Of a DNA stretch of 31,537 bases, positions 1 through 8,516 are shown piece after piece; the stretch's first letter is position 1; the number at the start of each line of letters is the position of its first letter. The DNA comes from CBFDBF01 sp050291465 (GTDB taxonomy: Bacteria; Pseudomonadota; Gammaproteobacteria; Chromatiales; Chromatiaceae). The position numbers and the translations under genes were made by a program. Location: the NCBI GenBank assembly GCA_050291465.1, contig JBNKJV010000023.1:1-31537 (forward strand). Reading direction: 5' to 3'. The notes beneath the pieces are model-generated. The model saw only the letters and a list, made by a program, of their open reading frames with translations. It was not told the DNA's origin and made no database searches.

Positions 1-372
1 CTGCGTGGATATCACTACCATACCGGCGTGGTATTTGCCGCCTTTGTTCCGGCCCTGGGCCAGGAGATCGCCCGTGGCGGGCGCTATGACGATATCGGTC
101 GGGTGTTCGGACGTGCCAGACCGGCATGCGGTTTCAGCGCCGATCTCAGGACCCTGTTAAAGCTCGGAAAAGGCGTGGGTCGAGGGGAGGAAGGTGGTAT
201 ATTTGCGCCCTGGTCCGAGGATCCGCGGCTGCGTGAGTGTGTGGATGCGCTACGTGGGAAAGGACGGCGTGTGGTCTGCGGGCTGCCCGGCCAGCAGGGT
301 GACGCCAGGGAGATGGGTTGTAGCGAGAAGCTGGAAAAGACAGAAGATGAATGGGTCGTAATGCCGTTGTAA
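1..372 (+). CDS. hisZ: ATP phosphoribosyltransferase regulatory subunit HisZ, C-terminal part
   Basis: The reading frame is open from base 1 and enters from outside the window, so only about the last 123 residues are present. The stretch with GGRYDDIGRVFGRARPA is the characteristic HisZ version of the class II HisRS-like 'GGRYD' motif. HisZ is a catalytically inactive HisRS paralogue that pairs with the short form of HisG to make the first enzyme of histidine synthesis in the cytoplasm. The gene ends at a TAA, 50 bp before the purA start. The hisZ-purA order is common in proteobacteria with short HisG and supports the call. The family assignment is recognised from the motif. The presence of a short HisG elsewhere in the genome is inferred. 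Confidence 0.93.
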   Translation: MRGYHYHTGVVFAAFVPALGQEIARGGRYDDIGRVFGRARPACGFSADLRTLLKLGKGVGRGEEGGIFAPWSEDPRLRECVDALRGKGRRVVCGLPGQQGDAREMGCSEKLEKTEDEWVVMPL

Positions 373-422
373 CAGACGACACCTTCGCCTCCGAAAAGAA
401 CATCAAGCAACTGAGATTTAAC

Positions 423-1721
423 ATGGGAAAAAATGTCGTAGTGCTCGGCACCCAGTGGGGTGATGAGGGCAAGGGGAAAGTGGTTGATCTGTTGACCGAC
501 CGCGCGCAAGCGGTAGTGCGTTTTCAGGGCGGTCACAATGCCGGCCATACGCTGGTAATAGACGGTAAGAAGACCATCCTGCACCTGATTCCTTCCGGCA
601 TCCTGCGGGAAAACGTCCGCTGCCTGATCGGGAACGGTGTGGTCCTTTCCCCGGATGCCCTGCTGCAAGAGCTGGATATGCTGGAACAGGGCGGGATACC
701 GGCCACCTCCCGGCTCGGCATCAGCGAGTCCTGTCCGTTGATTCTGCCTTATCACATCGCCCTGGATCAGGCCCGGGAAGCGGCCCGTGGCAACAAGGCT
801 ATCGGCACAACGGGGCGCGGTATCGGTCCGGCCTATGAGGATAAGGTGTCTCGCCGCGGTATCCGGCTTGGAGAACTGCTGGATCCGGAACACTTCCAGG
901 AGCGCCTGCGCGAGGTAATGGAGTATCACAATTTTGCGCTGCAACACTACTACAAGGCAGCCACCGTCGATTATGGCCAGGTTCTGGAACAGGCCCTGGC
1001 ACAGGGTGAGCGCATAGCCCCCATGGTGGAGGATGTCACCGGTACCCTGCACCGGATGCGGGGGGAAGGGCGGAACATCATGTTTGAGGGCGCCCAGGGG
1101 ACGCTGCTCGATATCGATCACGGGACCTATCCTTATGTCACTTCGTCGAACACCACCTGTGGTGGAGCGGCGAGCGGCACCGGTATGGGTCCGCGGGAAC
1201 TGGACTATATCCTCGGCATCGTCAAGGCCTACACCACACGGGTCGGGTCGGGACCCTTTCCGACGGAGTTGTTCGATGCGAATGGGGAACATCTGGGTGT
1301 GAAAGGGCACGAATTCGGCGCCACCACGGGACGGCAGCGCCGTTGCGGCTGGCTTGATAGCGTAACCTTGCGCCGATCCCTGGCGATTAACAGTGTCACC
1401 GGCATCTGTATCACCAAGCTGGACGTTCTGGATGGGCTGGAAAAATTGAAGATCTGTGTAGCCTACAAGCTGGACGGAAAGGAAGTGGATGTCCCACCGG
1501 TGGGCGCGGACCGCTTTGAGAGATGCGAGCCCGTCTATATAGAGATGCCGGGTTGGCAGGAGTCCACCCTGGGGGCGCGGAGTATCGGTGATCTTCCTTC
1601 GCAGGCGCGGGATTACCTGAACCGCATTGAGGAACTCTGTGACACCCCTATCGATGTGATCTCCACCGGCCCGGATCGTGAGGAGACCATCGTCCTGCGA
1701 CACCCCTTTAACGACGGATAA
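423..1721 (+). CDS. purA: Adenylosuccinate synthetase
   Basis: PurA joins IMP and aspartate using GTP to make adenylosuccinate, the first committed step to AMP, in the cytoplasm. The ATG at 423 gives a 432-residue protein, the usual family length. It opens with MGKNVVVLGTQWGDEGKGK, which contains the GTP-binding loop GDEGKGK, followed by the IMP/catalytic segment around GGHNAGHT and the conserved GTTGRGIGPAYEDK and TTGRQRRCGWLD segments. The frame is open further upstream to 351, but that extension overlaps hisZ and has no homologous look. The ribosome-binding site before 423 is weak. The gene is full length with all key motifs. It is probably co-transcribed with hisZ and the downstream tpm gene. 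Confidence 0.97.
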   Translation: MGKNVVVLGTQWGDEGKGKVVDLLTDRAQAVVRFQGGHNAGHTLVIDGKKTILHLIPSGILRENVRCLIGNGVVLSPDALLQELDMLEQGGIPATSRLGISESCPLILPYHIALDQAREAARGNKAIGTTGRGIGPAYEDKVSRRGIRLGELLDPEHFQERLREVMEYHNFALQHYYKAATVDYGQVLEQALAQGERIAPMVEDVTGTLHRMRGEGRNIMFEGAQGTLLDIDHGTYPYVTSSNTTCGGAASGTGMGPRELDYILGIVKAYTTRVGSGPFPTELFDANGEHLGVKGHEFGATTGRQRRCGWLDSVTLRRSLAINSVTGICITKLDVLDGLEKLKICVAYKLDGKEVDVPPVGADRFERCEPVYIEMPGWQESTLGARSIGDLPSQARDYLNRIEELCDTPIDVISTGPDREETIVLRHPFNDG

Positions 1722-1782
1722 CTCAACTATTTCGGCATTGGGCGGGGGCTGCCTGCCCAATGCGACTCCCGAGGCCGGTCCC

Positions 1783-2496
1783 ATGTCGAAGACAGCGGAA
1801 GGAACCAGCGAGACACTCAAGGCTTTCTGGCTCCGGCGCTGGGAGGAGAATACCATCGGATGGCATCATCATGAGTACAATCCCCATCTTCTCGGTTTTT
1901 GGCATCTCCTGAACGTTCCCCCCGGTTCCCGGGTACTGGTTCCCCTCTGCGGCAAAAGCAGGGATATGGTCTGGCTGGCGGAGCACGAATACCGGCTTCT
2001 CGGTGTGGAACTGAGCCCGATAGCCGTCTCCTCATTCTTCGCCGAGCTGGGGCTGGAACCCCGCGTGACGGAACAGGAACGATTTACCCGCTGGCAGGCG
2101 GGCCGGTACGAAATCCTATGTGGAGACCTGTTTGGCCTGGAGAGGGGTGACCTCCAGGCCGTTGACGCGGTATATGATCGGGCGTCGCTGGTTGCTCTCG
2201 ATTGCAATCAGCGAAAAGAATATGCGCGATTTCTGGGGTGGCTTTTGCCCCCCGGTTGCGAAGTACTCCTGGTGGCGATGGACTATCCGCAACAGGAGAT
2301 GCAAGGTCCGCCCTTCAGTGTGACGGAAGCGGAGGTCCGGGAACTCTTCGGATCCGCTTTCCATATCACGTTGCTGGATTCACTGGATCTTCTGCAGGAC
2401 ACCGATCGCTATCAGGATCGTGGTTTGAGCCGTATGGCGGAACAGGTCTATCGGCTGCGCAAGTTCGAGGACGACTCTTGCGAAGGGACCGAATAG
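1783..2496 (+). CDS. tpm: Thiopurine S-methyltransferase family protein
   Basis: This is a SAM-dependent class I methyltransferase of the TPMT family. Bacterial members methylate thiopurines and chalcogen compounds such as selenite or tellurite derivatives. The ATG at 1783 gives 237 residues. The N-terminal WEENTIGWHHHEYNPHL region is typical of the family (usually W..W...IGFH), and the SAM-binding loop reads VLVPLCGKSRDMVWLA near residue 45-60. A 'YDRASLVALD' segment and the C-terminal 'VYRL' end are also family features. The open frame extends upstream into purA, but the methyltransferase homology only begins after the Met at 1783. It lies 61 bp after purA on the same strand. The in vivo substrate cannot be told from sequence. 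Confidence 0.88.
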   Translation: MSKTAEGTSETLKAFWLRRWEENTIGWHHHEYNPHLLGFWHLLNVPPGSRVLVPLCGKSRDMVWLAEHEYRLLGVELSPIAVSSFFAELGLEPRVTEQERFTRWQAGRYEILCGDLFGLERGDLQAVDAVYDRASLVALDCNQRKEYARFLGWLLPPGCEVLLVAMDYPQQEMQGPPFSVTEAEVRELFGSAFHITLLDSLDLLQDTDRYQDRGLSRMAEQVYRLRKFEDDSCEGTE

Positions 2497-2710
2497 GAAC
2501 GCAAAGAACGCTTGCTTAACCGTTGTCTCCGGCGGTGAGTCTCCCAAGAACTGGTGTAGGTCAGGGTGTGCATTAGCACGACCTGACAATATTTTCCGTT
2601 ATCGCTCCATACCGAATTGATCTAAGTCTGTCACACAGCTGCGCGTTGATTTCATCAATTTTGCGCCTGCGGGCCTTTGCGCACTTTGCGTTTTATTCCG
2701 GCTCCCTGTA

Positions 2711-2729
2711 GGGCGGGCTGCGCCCGCCC
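2711..2729. repeat. GC-rich REP-like hairpin
   Basis: GGGCGGGC and GCCCGCCC form perfect 8-bp arms around a 3-base loop. There is no T-tract, so it is more likely an extragenic palindromic repeat or an mRNA-stabilising hairpin than an intrinsic terminator. Confidence 0.6.
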
Positions 2730-2773
2730 GCCATCCCTGTTTCACTATCCCGGCCGGAAATAACAGCCGCTGG

Positions 2774-2805
2774 ATTCCGGATCTCCGCCGCGCTCCGTCC
2801 GGAAT
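2774..2805. repeat. Imperfect extragenic palindrome with ATTCCGGA arms
   Basis: ATTCCGGA (2774-2781) and TCCGGAAT (2798-2805) are perfect 8-base inverted arms around a 16-base GC-rich centre. The form 'ggattccgg...tccggaatgac' is of a type I recall as scattered in intergenic DNA of many proteobacteria. Only one copy was noticed in this window. Confidence 0.55.
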
Positions 2806-3128
2806 GACGCTGTAGGTCCCGCTTGACCGCCAGGGACAGAGGAGGCGCAGAAAGGGTTGTCAGGAACAACCGCATGCCAGCGGGACATAGATGTAGATCA
2901 TTACCACAGAGCGCACAGAGGAACACAGGGGCTAGCGGCCCACTCCCGTGGGCGGAAAGCCGGGCGTGTTCAATGCTTCTCCCCGGGGTCGACAGTCTTT
3001 AGGGTCCTTTGCGTTTTATTCCAGAGTGAAAAGCATGTAGTGAGAAAAGCCCCTCCGTCGGCCCGCGGATTTTTCCAACAGGGTCACGGTTTTTCCCCTG
3101 AATCTCACAAAATTGTCCGGGGAATTCA

Positions 3129-3156
3129 TTGACTTAGGAGATAATTCTCCTATATT
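3129..3156 (+). promoter_or_regulatory. Sigma-70-type promoter of the kinase gene
   Basis: TTGACT (3129-3134) and TATATT (3151-3156) lie 16 bases apart, each a good match to the -35 and -10 consensus. Transcription would start near 3163, only a few bases before the ATG at 3166. The mRNA would then be leaderless or nearly so, which fits the lack of a ribosome-binding site before that ATG. Confidence 0.6.
3135..3152. promoter_or_regulatory. Inverted-repeat operator between -35 and -10
   Basis: TAGGAGA-TAAT-TCTCCTA has perfect 7-base arms. It fills exactly the space between the -35 and -10 boxes of the promoter at 3129-3156 and overlaps the first two bases of the -10. This position is that of a classic repressor site for a dimeric regulator. 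The cognate regulator is unknown. Confidence 0.5.
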
Positions 3157-3165
3157 GTATGAAGT

Positions 3166-5286
3166 ATGGCCATCCCTTCCATAAATAATGCCAGGGTCCT
3201 CGATATCGGCCGACTGCCATCTTTGCCCCATGTCCTGCTTAAGCTGATGCAGGCGTGCTACAAGGCCGATGTCAGTTTTGGGGAGATTGCCGATATTCTG
3301 AAGATGGATACGGCCCTGAGTACGCGCATCGTCGCCGTGGGCAACTCACCCCTCTATGCCCAGTGGAACGGGGTCAAGGATTTCAATCGGCTGCTGATAG
3401 CCCTCGGCATAAACACCGTTCGCAATATCGCCGTTACCGCGGCGGTGCATCGGTTTTTTTCCCAGATCGATGAGGATCTGGACAATTGCCTGAACAGCTT
3501 CTGGCGCAGCTCCCTTACATGTGCGCATACGGCGAAGGCCCTGGCGCGCCTGACCGGATATCCCTCGGAAGACGAGGCGTTTCTGACTGGACTGATCCAC
3601 AAAGTCGGGCAACTGGCGCTGTTGAATTACGCGGCCGTCAGCTATACCGGCGTTCTGATGGGTGCCACCTCGGAACAGACCCTTGCGCAAGCGGAACGGG
3701 AACGGTTCGGAACCACCTCCCCGGAGGTCGGGGCGATGCTGGTGGGCAACTGGGGGCTGGACTCCTTTGTCGGGGACGCTCTGCTTTATCAATATGAGCC
3801 GGCCGAGGCGGTGCACGATGCTTCGCCGCTGGTAAAACTGATCAATCTTTCACATAAACTCGGAGAACGGGGATGGTACGACGGCAGTATCGGGCGTGAA
3901 GCCGATCTTCTCTTCGGTCTCGGCCAGGCGATGTTGGAGGATATGTTGTCGGAAGTAGAGGAGCGGGTCACACAGACGGCCAGGGCCCTGGAGATACCTC
4001 TTAAGCCCATGGTTGGGAAGGACGGAGAGCATATCCAATCCGGTAGTCTGCAGGTAGAGGCGGCTCTCACACGGCGGGTGCACGATGTCGTTCTGCTTGA
4101 CGGTACCCGCCAGCAGTTGCTGGACGGAAAGGATATGGACGCCGTTCTGCAAACCGTTATGCAGAATCTCCGGCTCCTGTTTTCGCTGCCTTACGGTATC
4201 GCATTTCTTTATTCCGAGAGTGATAACCGACTCAGTTCAACGGCCTGGTGTGCGACCCATAAGGAGAGGGGGTGTGAGTTCCAGATACCGTTGGAGGCGG
4301 AGCGGAGTCTGGTCGCCGACAGCCTGTTGCGGGGGGAGCGACGCTCTTCCTTCGATCCGGAGGTGGCCGAATCACTGACAGTGGTTGATCGGCAGATGAT
4401 CCGGGTGTTGGGTGATGAAGGGATGATTTGTCTGCCTTTGATCGCCGAGGGTGAAAGGGCGGGGGTTCTGGTTGTGGGGCTGGAACGGGGTAAGCAGGAA
4501 ATCCTGGATGAGCAAGGGGATCTTCTCGGCTATTTCTGCGCTGAGGCGGCGCGGGGGATATTGCGCATACAGAGCGTGATCGACGAACAGAGGGAGATGT
4601 TCGGTACCGAGTGTGCCGAGACGATAAAACGGACCCGGATGTTGCTGCATGAGGCCAATAACCCTCTCGGGATTATCAATAACTATCTTGAGGTCCTATC
4701 GATGCAGCTCAAGGAAGAGCATGCCGCCCAGGAGCAGATAACAGTTCTCAAGGAAGAGATCGAACGTGTCGGTAAGATCCTGCTCAGGGTCGGGAAGCAG
4801 GAGCGTGACGACACGGCAGCGCAAGGGGGGAGGGTGGACCTCAATGCCACCATCCGGGATTTGGTTTCCCTGTTCCAGACGTCGATATTCAGGACCCATG
4901 GCATAACGGCGGAACTGGATCTGGATACAGCACTGCAACCCCTCTCGATCAGGCGCAACAAGCTAAAGCAGATATTGACGAATCTGCTGAAAAACGCTGC
5001 CGAAGCAATGCCGGAAGGAGGAGGGATATCTATAGGAACCAAGGGACAGGTCAATGTTGATGGAAAGCCATTCGTGGAACTGACCGTCAGCGACAACGGT
5101 CCGGGGATACCTGGAAGCATTATGCAGAATCTTTTTAGCCCGGTGCGGAGCGGCAAGGGTAAGGAGCATTCTGGGCTCGGGCTGACAATAGTAAAGAATC
5201 TGGTAACCGAGCTGTCTGGAACGATCAGTTGCAGCAGCAGCGGTGAACGCGGAACGGAATTCCGAATTCTACTTCCCGTGAACTGA
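3166..5286 (+). CDS. HDOD-GAF sensor histidine kinase
   Basis: This is a 706-residue soluble signalling protein. Residues about 14-220 form an HDOD domain (LPSLPHVLLKLM, then ILKMDTALSTRIVAVGNS). Residues about 310-470 look like a GAF sensor. The phosphoacceptor His is H495 in the H-box LLHEANNPLGIINNYLEVL. The ATPase domain shows the N-box NLLKNAAEAMPEGGG (606-620), the G1 box DNGPGIP (643-649) and the G2 box SGLGLTIVKNLV (669-680). No membrane helix is seen, so it should sense a cytoplasmic cue. It precedes the REC-GGDEF-EAL gene by 26 bp and is likely its cognate kinase. Fusion of HDOD to a complete kinase is less common than HDOD alone or HDOD-GGDEF. The ATG at 3166 has no clear Shine-Dalgarno, and the promoter lies directly upstream. 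Confidence 0.88.
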   Translation: MAIPSINNARVLDIGRLPSLPHVLLKLMQACYKADVSFGEIADILKMDTALSTRIVAVGNSPLYAQWNGVKDFNRLLIALGINTVRNIAVTAAVHRFFSQIDEDLDNCLNSFWRSSLTCAHTAKALARLTGYPSEDEAFLTGLIHKVGQLALLNYAAVSYTGVLMGATSEQTLAQAERERFGTTSPEVGAMLVGNWGLDSFVGDALLYQYEPAEAVHDASPLVKLINLSHKLGERGWYDGSIGREADLLFGLGQAMLEDMLSEVEERVTQTARALEIPLKPMVGKDGEHIQSGSLQVEAALTRRVHDVVLLDGTRQQLLDGKDMDAVLQTVMQNLRLLFSLPYGIAFLYSESDNRLSSTAWCATHKERGCEFQIPLEAERSLVADSLLRGERRSSFDPEVAESLTVVDRQMIRVLGDEGMICLPLIAEGERAGVLVVGLERGKQEILDEQGDLLGYFCAEAARGILRIQSVIDEQREMFGTECAETIKRTRMLLHEANNPLGIINNYLEVLSMQLKEEHAAQEQITVLKEEIERVGKILLRVGKQERDDTAAQGGRVDLNATIRDLVSLFQTSIFRTHGITAELDLDTALQPLSIRRNKLKQILTNLLKNAAEAMPEGGGISIGTKGQVNVDGKPFVELTVSDNGPGIPGSIMQNLFSPVRSGKGKEHSGLGLTIVKNLVTELSGTISCSSSGERGTEFRILLPVN

Positions 5287-5312
5287 AAAGGTTCCACAGA
5301 GAGAAATCAGCT

Positions 5313-7529
5313 ATGAATATATTGACCCTGTTTCAGGAAGTAACTTACAGCGAGGCAGAGAAGCGCCAGATAGAGGCTGCCGGTCGCAGGCAGCAACGCA
5401 ATACAACCATCCTGATCGTGGATGATGAGCCGCGACTATGCGATAGCCTGAAAACTCTGCTCAACGTCAACGGATTTCGTTGCACTGTCGCCTACAGCGG
5501 TGAAAGTGCCATCGAGATGCTGGGTGAATCGTCATTCGACCTGATGCTCCTTGATCTCAAAATGCCGGGTGTGGATGGGCATCAGGTAATGGATTATGCG
5601 AGAACTAACTGCCCCCATACCGATGTAATCGTGGTCAGTGGTGAAACTACTTTTGAGGAGGCTACCTGGGCTTTGCATCACGGTGCGCATGACTTTCTGC
5701 GTAAACCCTATGTGATGGATGAGTTGCTGCATTCGGTCGGTAATGCGGTCAAGAAGCGTCACCTGGAGTGTGTGAATAGGCATATGCAGAAACAGCTGGC
5801 CCATTCGGAGCATTGCCACCGTTTCGTGGTGAACAATTCACCGGACATTATCTACATGTTGGACAAGGAAGGGCGGTTTCACTTCGTCAACGAGCGGGCA
5901 TCCATGCTGCTCGGATATTCGGTTGATGAGTTGATAGGAATGCACTATTCCGAGATCGTGCATCCGGATGATATAAAAGTCGCCAGACTCGCCTTCGAGG
6001 AGCAGAGCGCAGGGAGGCGTGGTGCCCGCAATATTGAATTCCGAATAAAGTGCAAGGATTGCGTCGGAAAGGGTGAAACCAAAATAGTTGTCGAACAGTG
6101 TGCTATCGGCCTCTATGAGGAACCGGACATAGGGGTTGGCGAGCGATTTACCGGGACCTATGGTGTCATGCGGGACATCTCCGAGCGTAAAAAGGCCGAG
6201 GAGACCATTCAGTACCAGCTCTACCATGACTTGTTGACGACTTTGCCGAACAGGGCGCTGTTTCGTGATCGACTTGAAATGGCCCTGTCCCACGCCAGGC
6301 GCAACAAAGAGAAGCTGGCAATTCTGTTTCTAGATCTCGATGGTTTCAAGATCGTTAACGACTCTTTGGGGCACCTGTTGGGCGACGAGCTGTTGCAGGC
6401 AGTGGCTTTGCGGCTCAGGAACTGTCTGCGGGAGAGCGACACCCTGGCCCGGGTAGGGGGCGATGAGTTTAATATCCTGTTGCCGCAGGTGCGGCGCAGG
6501 ACAGAGATTACCGACATCGCCAACAATATTATCGAGGCGCTAAAAGAGCCGTTCCTCATCGGTATGCAGGAACTCTACATCAGCGTCAGTATCGGCATAT
6601 CACAGTTTCCGCACGATGGTCGAAGCATAGAATCGCTGTTAAAAAGCGCTGATCTGGCCATGTACTACATCAAGGGACGCGGTAAGAACGGTTATCAGTT
6701 TTTTTCCGATCAGGTGTCATGCAGTTCCTCTTCCACGTTGCCCCTGGAACGCGGGTTACGCGGCGCTTTGGAAAACGAACAATTCGTCCTTCATTACCAG
6801 CCTCAGCAGGAGATGGAAAGCGGGCGAATCGTAGGAGTGGAAGCGCTTATCCGTTGGCAGCATCCGGAAAAGGGAATGATTATGCCCTGCGATTTCATTC
6901 CGTTAGCGGAAGAGGTCGGCTTGATTTCTGAAATTGGCGAGTGGGTTCTGAACGCCGCATGCGAAGAGTTTGATCGTTTACGGAATTTGGGACTGGTTCC
7001 GGTAAGGGTTGCTGTTAATCTCTCCGCTGCCCAGCTCTATCGGGAGGATTTCGTGGATATGGTGCTGGATGTCCTGCAACGCAACAATATGCCCGGAGAG
7101 TACCTTGAATTGGAGATCACTGAAAATCTCCTAATGAAGGATATGGAACGAGTAGTTCAGAAGCTGCTGCAACTTACGGCCCATAATGTTCGTATCGCCG
7201 TGGATGACTTCGGTACGGGTTATTCTTCCCTGAGTTATCTCCAGACACTTCCCCTGACCACCCTCAAGGTGGATCACTCCTTTGTGAAGAACATCGACTC
7301 ACTGGACGAGCAGTACTCAATCGTCAACGCTATTGTGGCCCTCGGCAAGGGGCTGGGGCTGGATATAATCGCAGAAGGGGTTGAGAGGGAAGTGCAGTTG
7401 CAATATCTGCGTGGTCTGGATTGTTCCCAGGTTCAGGGGTTTCTTTTCAGTAAGCCGTTGCCGGCCCCCAGGTTGACCGCGTTGTTGGAACAGGAACAGG
7501 AACGGCATAGCTGCGCAAAGATCGGCTGA
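5313..7529 (+). CDS. Response regulator with PAS, GGDEF and EAL domains (c-di-GMP turnover)
   Basis: This 738-residue protein makes and/or degrades cyclic di-GMP under phosphorelay control. The receiver domain (about 32-145) has the acidic pair DD (37-38), phosphoacceptor D81 and conserved K131. A PAS domain covers about 168-292. The GGDEF domain has an intact active site at 382-386 and, five residues before it, an RxxD product-inhibition site (RESD, 373-376 region). The EAL domain starts at E510-A-L and keeps EITENLL, the DDFGTGYSSL loop, the KVDHSF lysine and EGVE, so both catalytic domains look competent. The gene lies 26 bp after the HDOD kinase and ends at a strong terminator. The net direction of c-di-GMP change cannot be predicted. 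Confidence 0.95.
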   Translation: MNILTLFQEVTYSEAEKRQIEAAGRRQQRNTTILIVDDEPRLCDSLKTLLNVNGFRCTVAYSGESAIEMLGESSFDLMLLDLKMPGVDGHQVMDYARTNCPHTDVIVVSGETTFEEATWALHHGAHDFLRKPYVMDELLHSVGNAVKKRHLECVNRHMQKQLAHSEHCHRFVVNNSPDIIYMLDKEGRFHFVNERASMLLGYSVDELIGMHYSEIVHPDDIKVARLAFEEQSAGRRGARNIEFRIKCKDCVGKGETKIVVEQCAIGLYEEPDIGVGERFTGTYGVMRDISERKKAEETIQYQLYHDLLTTLPNRALFRDRLEMALSHARRNKEKLAILFLDLDGFKIVNDSLGHLLGDELLQAVALRLRNCLRESDTLARVGGDEFNILLPQVRRRTEITDIANNIIEALKEPFLIGMQELYISVSIGISQFPHDGRSIESLLKSADLAMYYIKGRGKNGYQFFSDQVSCSSSSTLPLERGLRGALENEQFVLHYQPQQEMESGRIVGVEALIRWQHPEKGMIMPCDFIPLAEEVGLISEIGEWVLNAACEEFDRLRNLGLVPVRVAVNLSAAQLYREDFVDMVLDVLQRNNMPGEYLELEITENLLMKDMERVVQKLLQLTAHNVRIAVDDFGTGYSSLSYLQTLPLTTLKVDHSFVKNIDSLDEQYSIVNAIVALGKGLGLDIIAEGVEREVQLQYLRGLDCSQVQGFLFSKPLPAPRLTALLEQEQERHSCAKIG

Positions 7530-7561
7530 TTTAAAATATATGCAAGGCGGGAAGGGAAGTC

Positions 7562-7593
7562 GCCAGATTCTTCACGGAATCTGGCTTTTTTTT
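7562..7593 (+). terminator. Rho-independent terminator after the c-di-GMP gene
   Basis: GCCAGATTC (7562-7570) and GAATCTGGC (7577-7585) form a perfect 9-bp stem with a 6-base loop, followed by eight T residues. It closes the kinase/response-regulator unit and faces the converging XRE gene. Confidence 0.92.
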
Positions 7594-7616
7594 GGTTTTG
7601 AATTATTCAAACAGGG

Positions 7617-8366
7617 TTACTCTTCACGCAATACGGGTTGAACAAATTTCTCGAACATCGGCACCTTCCAGGGTCTCAATGCGAGAATGAGGCTGGTCAG
7701 CTGGCGTTGTTCAAGAGGCAGTTTCTGATCTTTCAGATTAAGTTCATTGAACTCCCGGGCCAGATCCTCCAGCCGCTTCTTCAGGATGCTTCTCGATCCC
7801 CGGGTGAGCATGGCGGTCAGGAACAGCAGCGCTTCATCATCACCGGTAAATCGACTTTCAAAAAAGTCGCGCTGCAGATGTTTGCTGAAAAAGGTCTGTA
7901 TCGGCCCGTTCTTGCGCCAGCCGAAGTGGGGTGAAATCCGCAGATAGAAACGATTATTTGGCAGCAGCTCGATGAGTTTGATTCGATCCAGTGTCGCCAG
8001 GTGCCGGACCAGTTGGTTGGAAGAGAAGGTGTAGTAGCGGAGGATTTCGTCGAAGCGCCAACCGCTGACGACCAGGAAGGTCACCAACAGCAGCTCAGGA
8101 TCGGCGGTGATTTTCCGTTCCTGCTCTTCGCTCAATTCGTCGACACTGCGCATCTCCAGATCCATCTGCTTGGCCAGGTCGGCGAGACTGATACTTGCCA
8201 GTTCGCAGATCTTCTCCAGCCGGTCGAGGCTGATGCGACGGCTGGAGAACAGTCGCTTGATGCTTGCCTCGCTCATCTCTAACTCCGTGGCAATGGAGCG
8301 ATAGGTGATCCCACGCATGCGTAGCAGCCGTTTGAGGGTGTCCAGAAGGGCAGCCGTCTGACTCAT
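7617..8366 (-). CDS. XRE-family helix-turn-helix transcriptional regulator
   Basis: This is a 249-residue DNA-binding protein. An N-terminal Cro/C1-type helix-turn-helix covers about residues 8-65 (ITYRSIATELEMSEASIKRLFSSRR). It is followed by a roughly 170-residue alpha-rich domain of no recognised ligand class that contains a winged-helix-like stretch (DEILRYYTFSSNQLVRHL). The ATG at 8366 is preceded by GGGAG at proper distance. The upstream TTG/ATG positions to 8411 have no such site and overlap the putative operator. It is divergent from the membrane protein/radical SAM/Lgt unit and may regulate it as well as itself. An inverted repeat lies directly upstream. The effector is unknown. Confidence 0.85.
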   Translation of the reverse strand: MSQTAALLDTLKRLLRMRGITYRSIATELEMSEASIKRLFSSRRISLDRLEKICELASISLADLAKQMDLEMRSVDELSEEQERKITADPELLLVTFLVVSGWRFDEILRYYTFSSNQLVRHLATLDRIKLIELLPNNRFYLRISPHFGWRKNGPIQTFFSKHLQRDFFESRFTGDDEALLFLTAMLTRGSRSILKKRLEDLAREFNELNLKDQKLPLEQRQLTSLILALRPWKVPMFEKFVQPVLREE

Positions 8367-8381
8367 AGGGCGTCTCCCATA

Positions 8382-8400
8382 AGTATCAATATGCGATACT
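8382..8400. promoter_or_regulatory. Candidate autoregulatory operator of the XRE gene
   Basis: AGTATC (8382-8387) and GATACT (8395-8400) are perfect 6-base inverted arms with a 7-base centre, 16 bp upstream of the XRE start codon. Position and dyad size suit a dimeric helix-turn-helix repressor. That the XRE protein binds here is inference. Confidence 0.4.
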
Positions 8401-8516
8401 GTATGTAGCATAATTTACCACTATTTTCATTAACGTTGCATTACATTGGACCTTTGGCCACGCTTTACCTAAACCGGTCATTGGCCGGGAAGGTCGGACA
8501 GACGCGGAGGTGGCAC

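Larger units (their letters stand above)
2497..3165. other. Gene-free intergenic stretch with dispersed repeats
   Basis: I see no convincing gene in these 669 bases. They hold a GC-rich hairpin (2711-2729), a second imperfect palindrome (2774-2805), and a hairpin GCCCAC-tccc-GTGGGC (2938-2953). A 15-base direct repeat, TTTGCGTTTTATTCC, occurs at 2685-2699 and 3008-3022. A 'ccacagagcgcacagagg' segment near 2903 is of a type I recall as dispersed in many proteobacterial intergenic regions. The mix looks like accumulated extragenic repeat elements. The last 40 bases carry the promoter of the next gene. No rho-independent terminator with a T-tract was found just after tpm. Confidence 0.7.

Noticed and set aside
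351..422. Upstream ATG at 351 as the purA start
   Set aside because: It overlaps hisZ and adds 24 residues absent from the family; the ATG at 423 begins exactly at the conserved MGKNVVVLG.
84..1856. A 590-codon open frame on the minus strand opposite purA
   Set aside because: It is the antisense shadow of purA and its neighbours; the product has no motif, and the + strand genes are full length and well conserved.
2903..2935. CRISPR-like or tandem array suggested by cacagag repeats
   Set aside because: Only two or three short irregular copies without spacers of constant length; it is a dispersed-type repeat.
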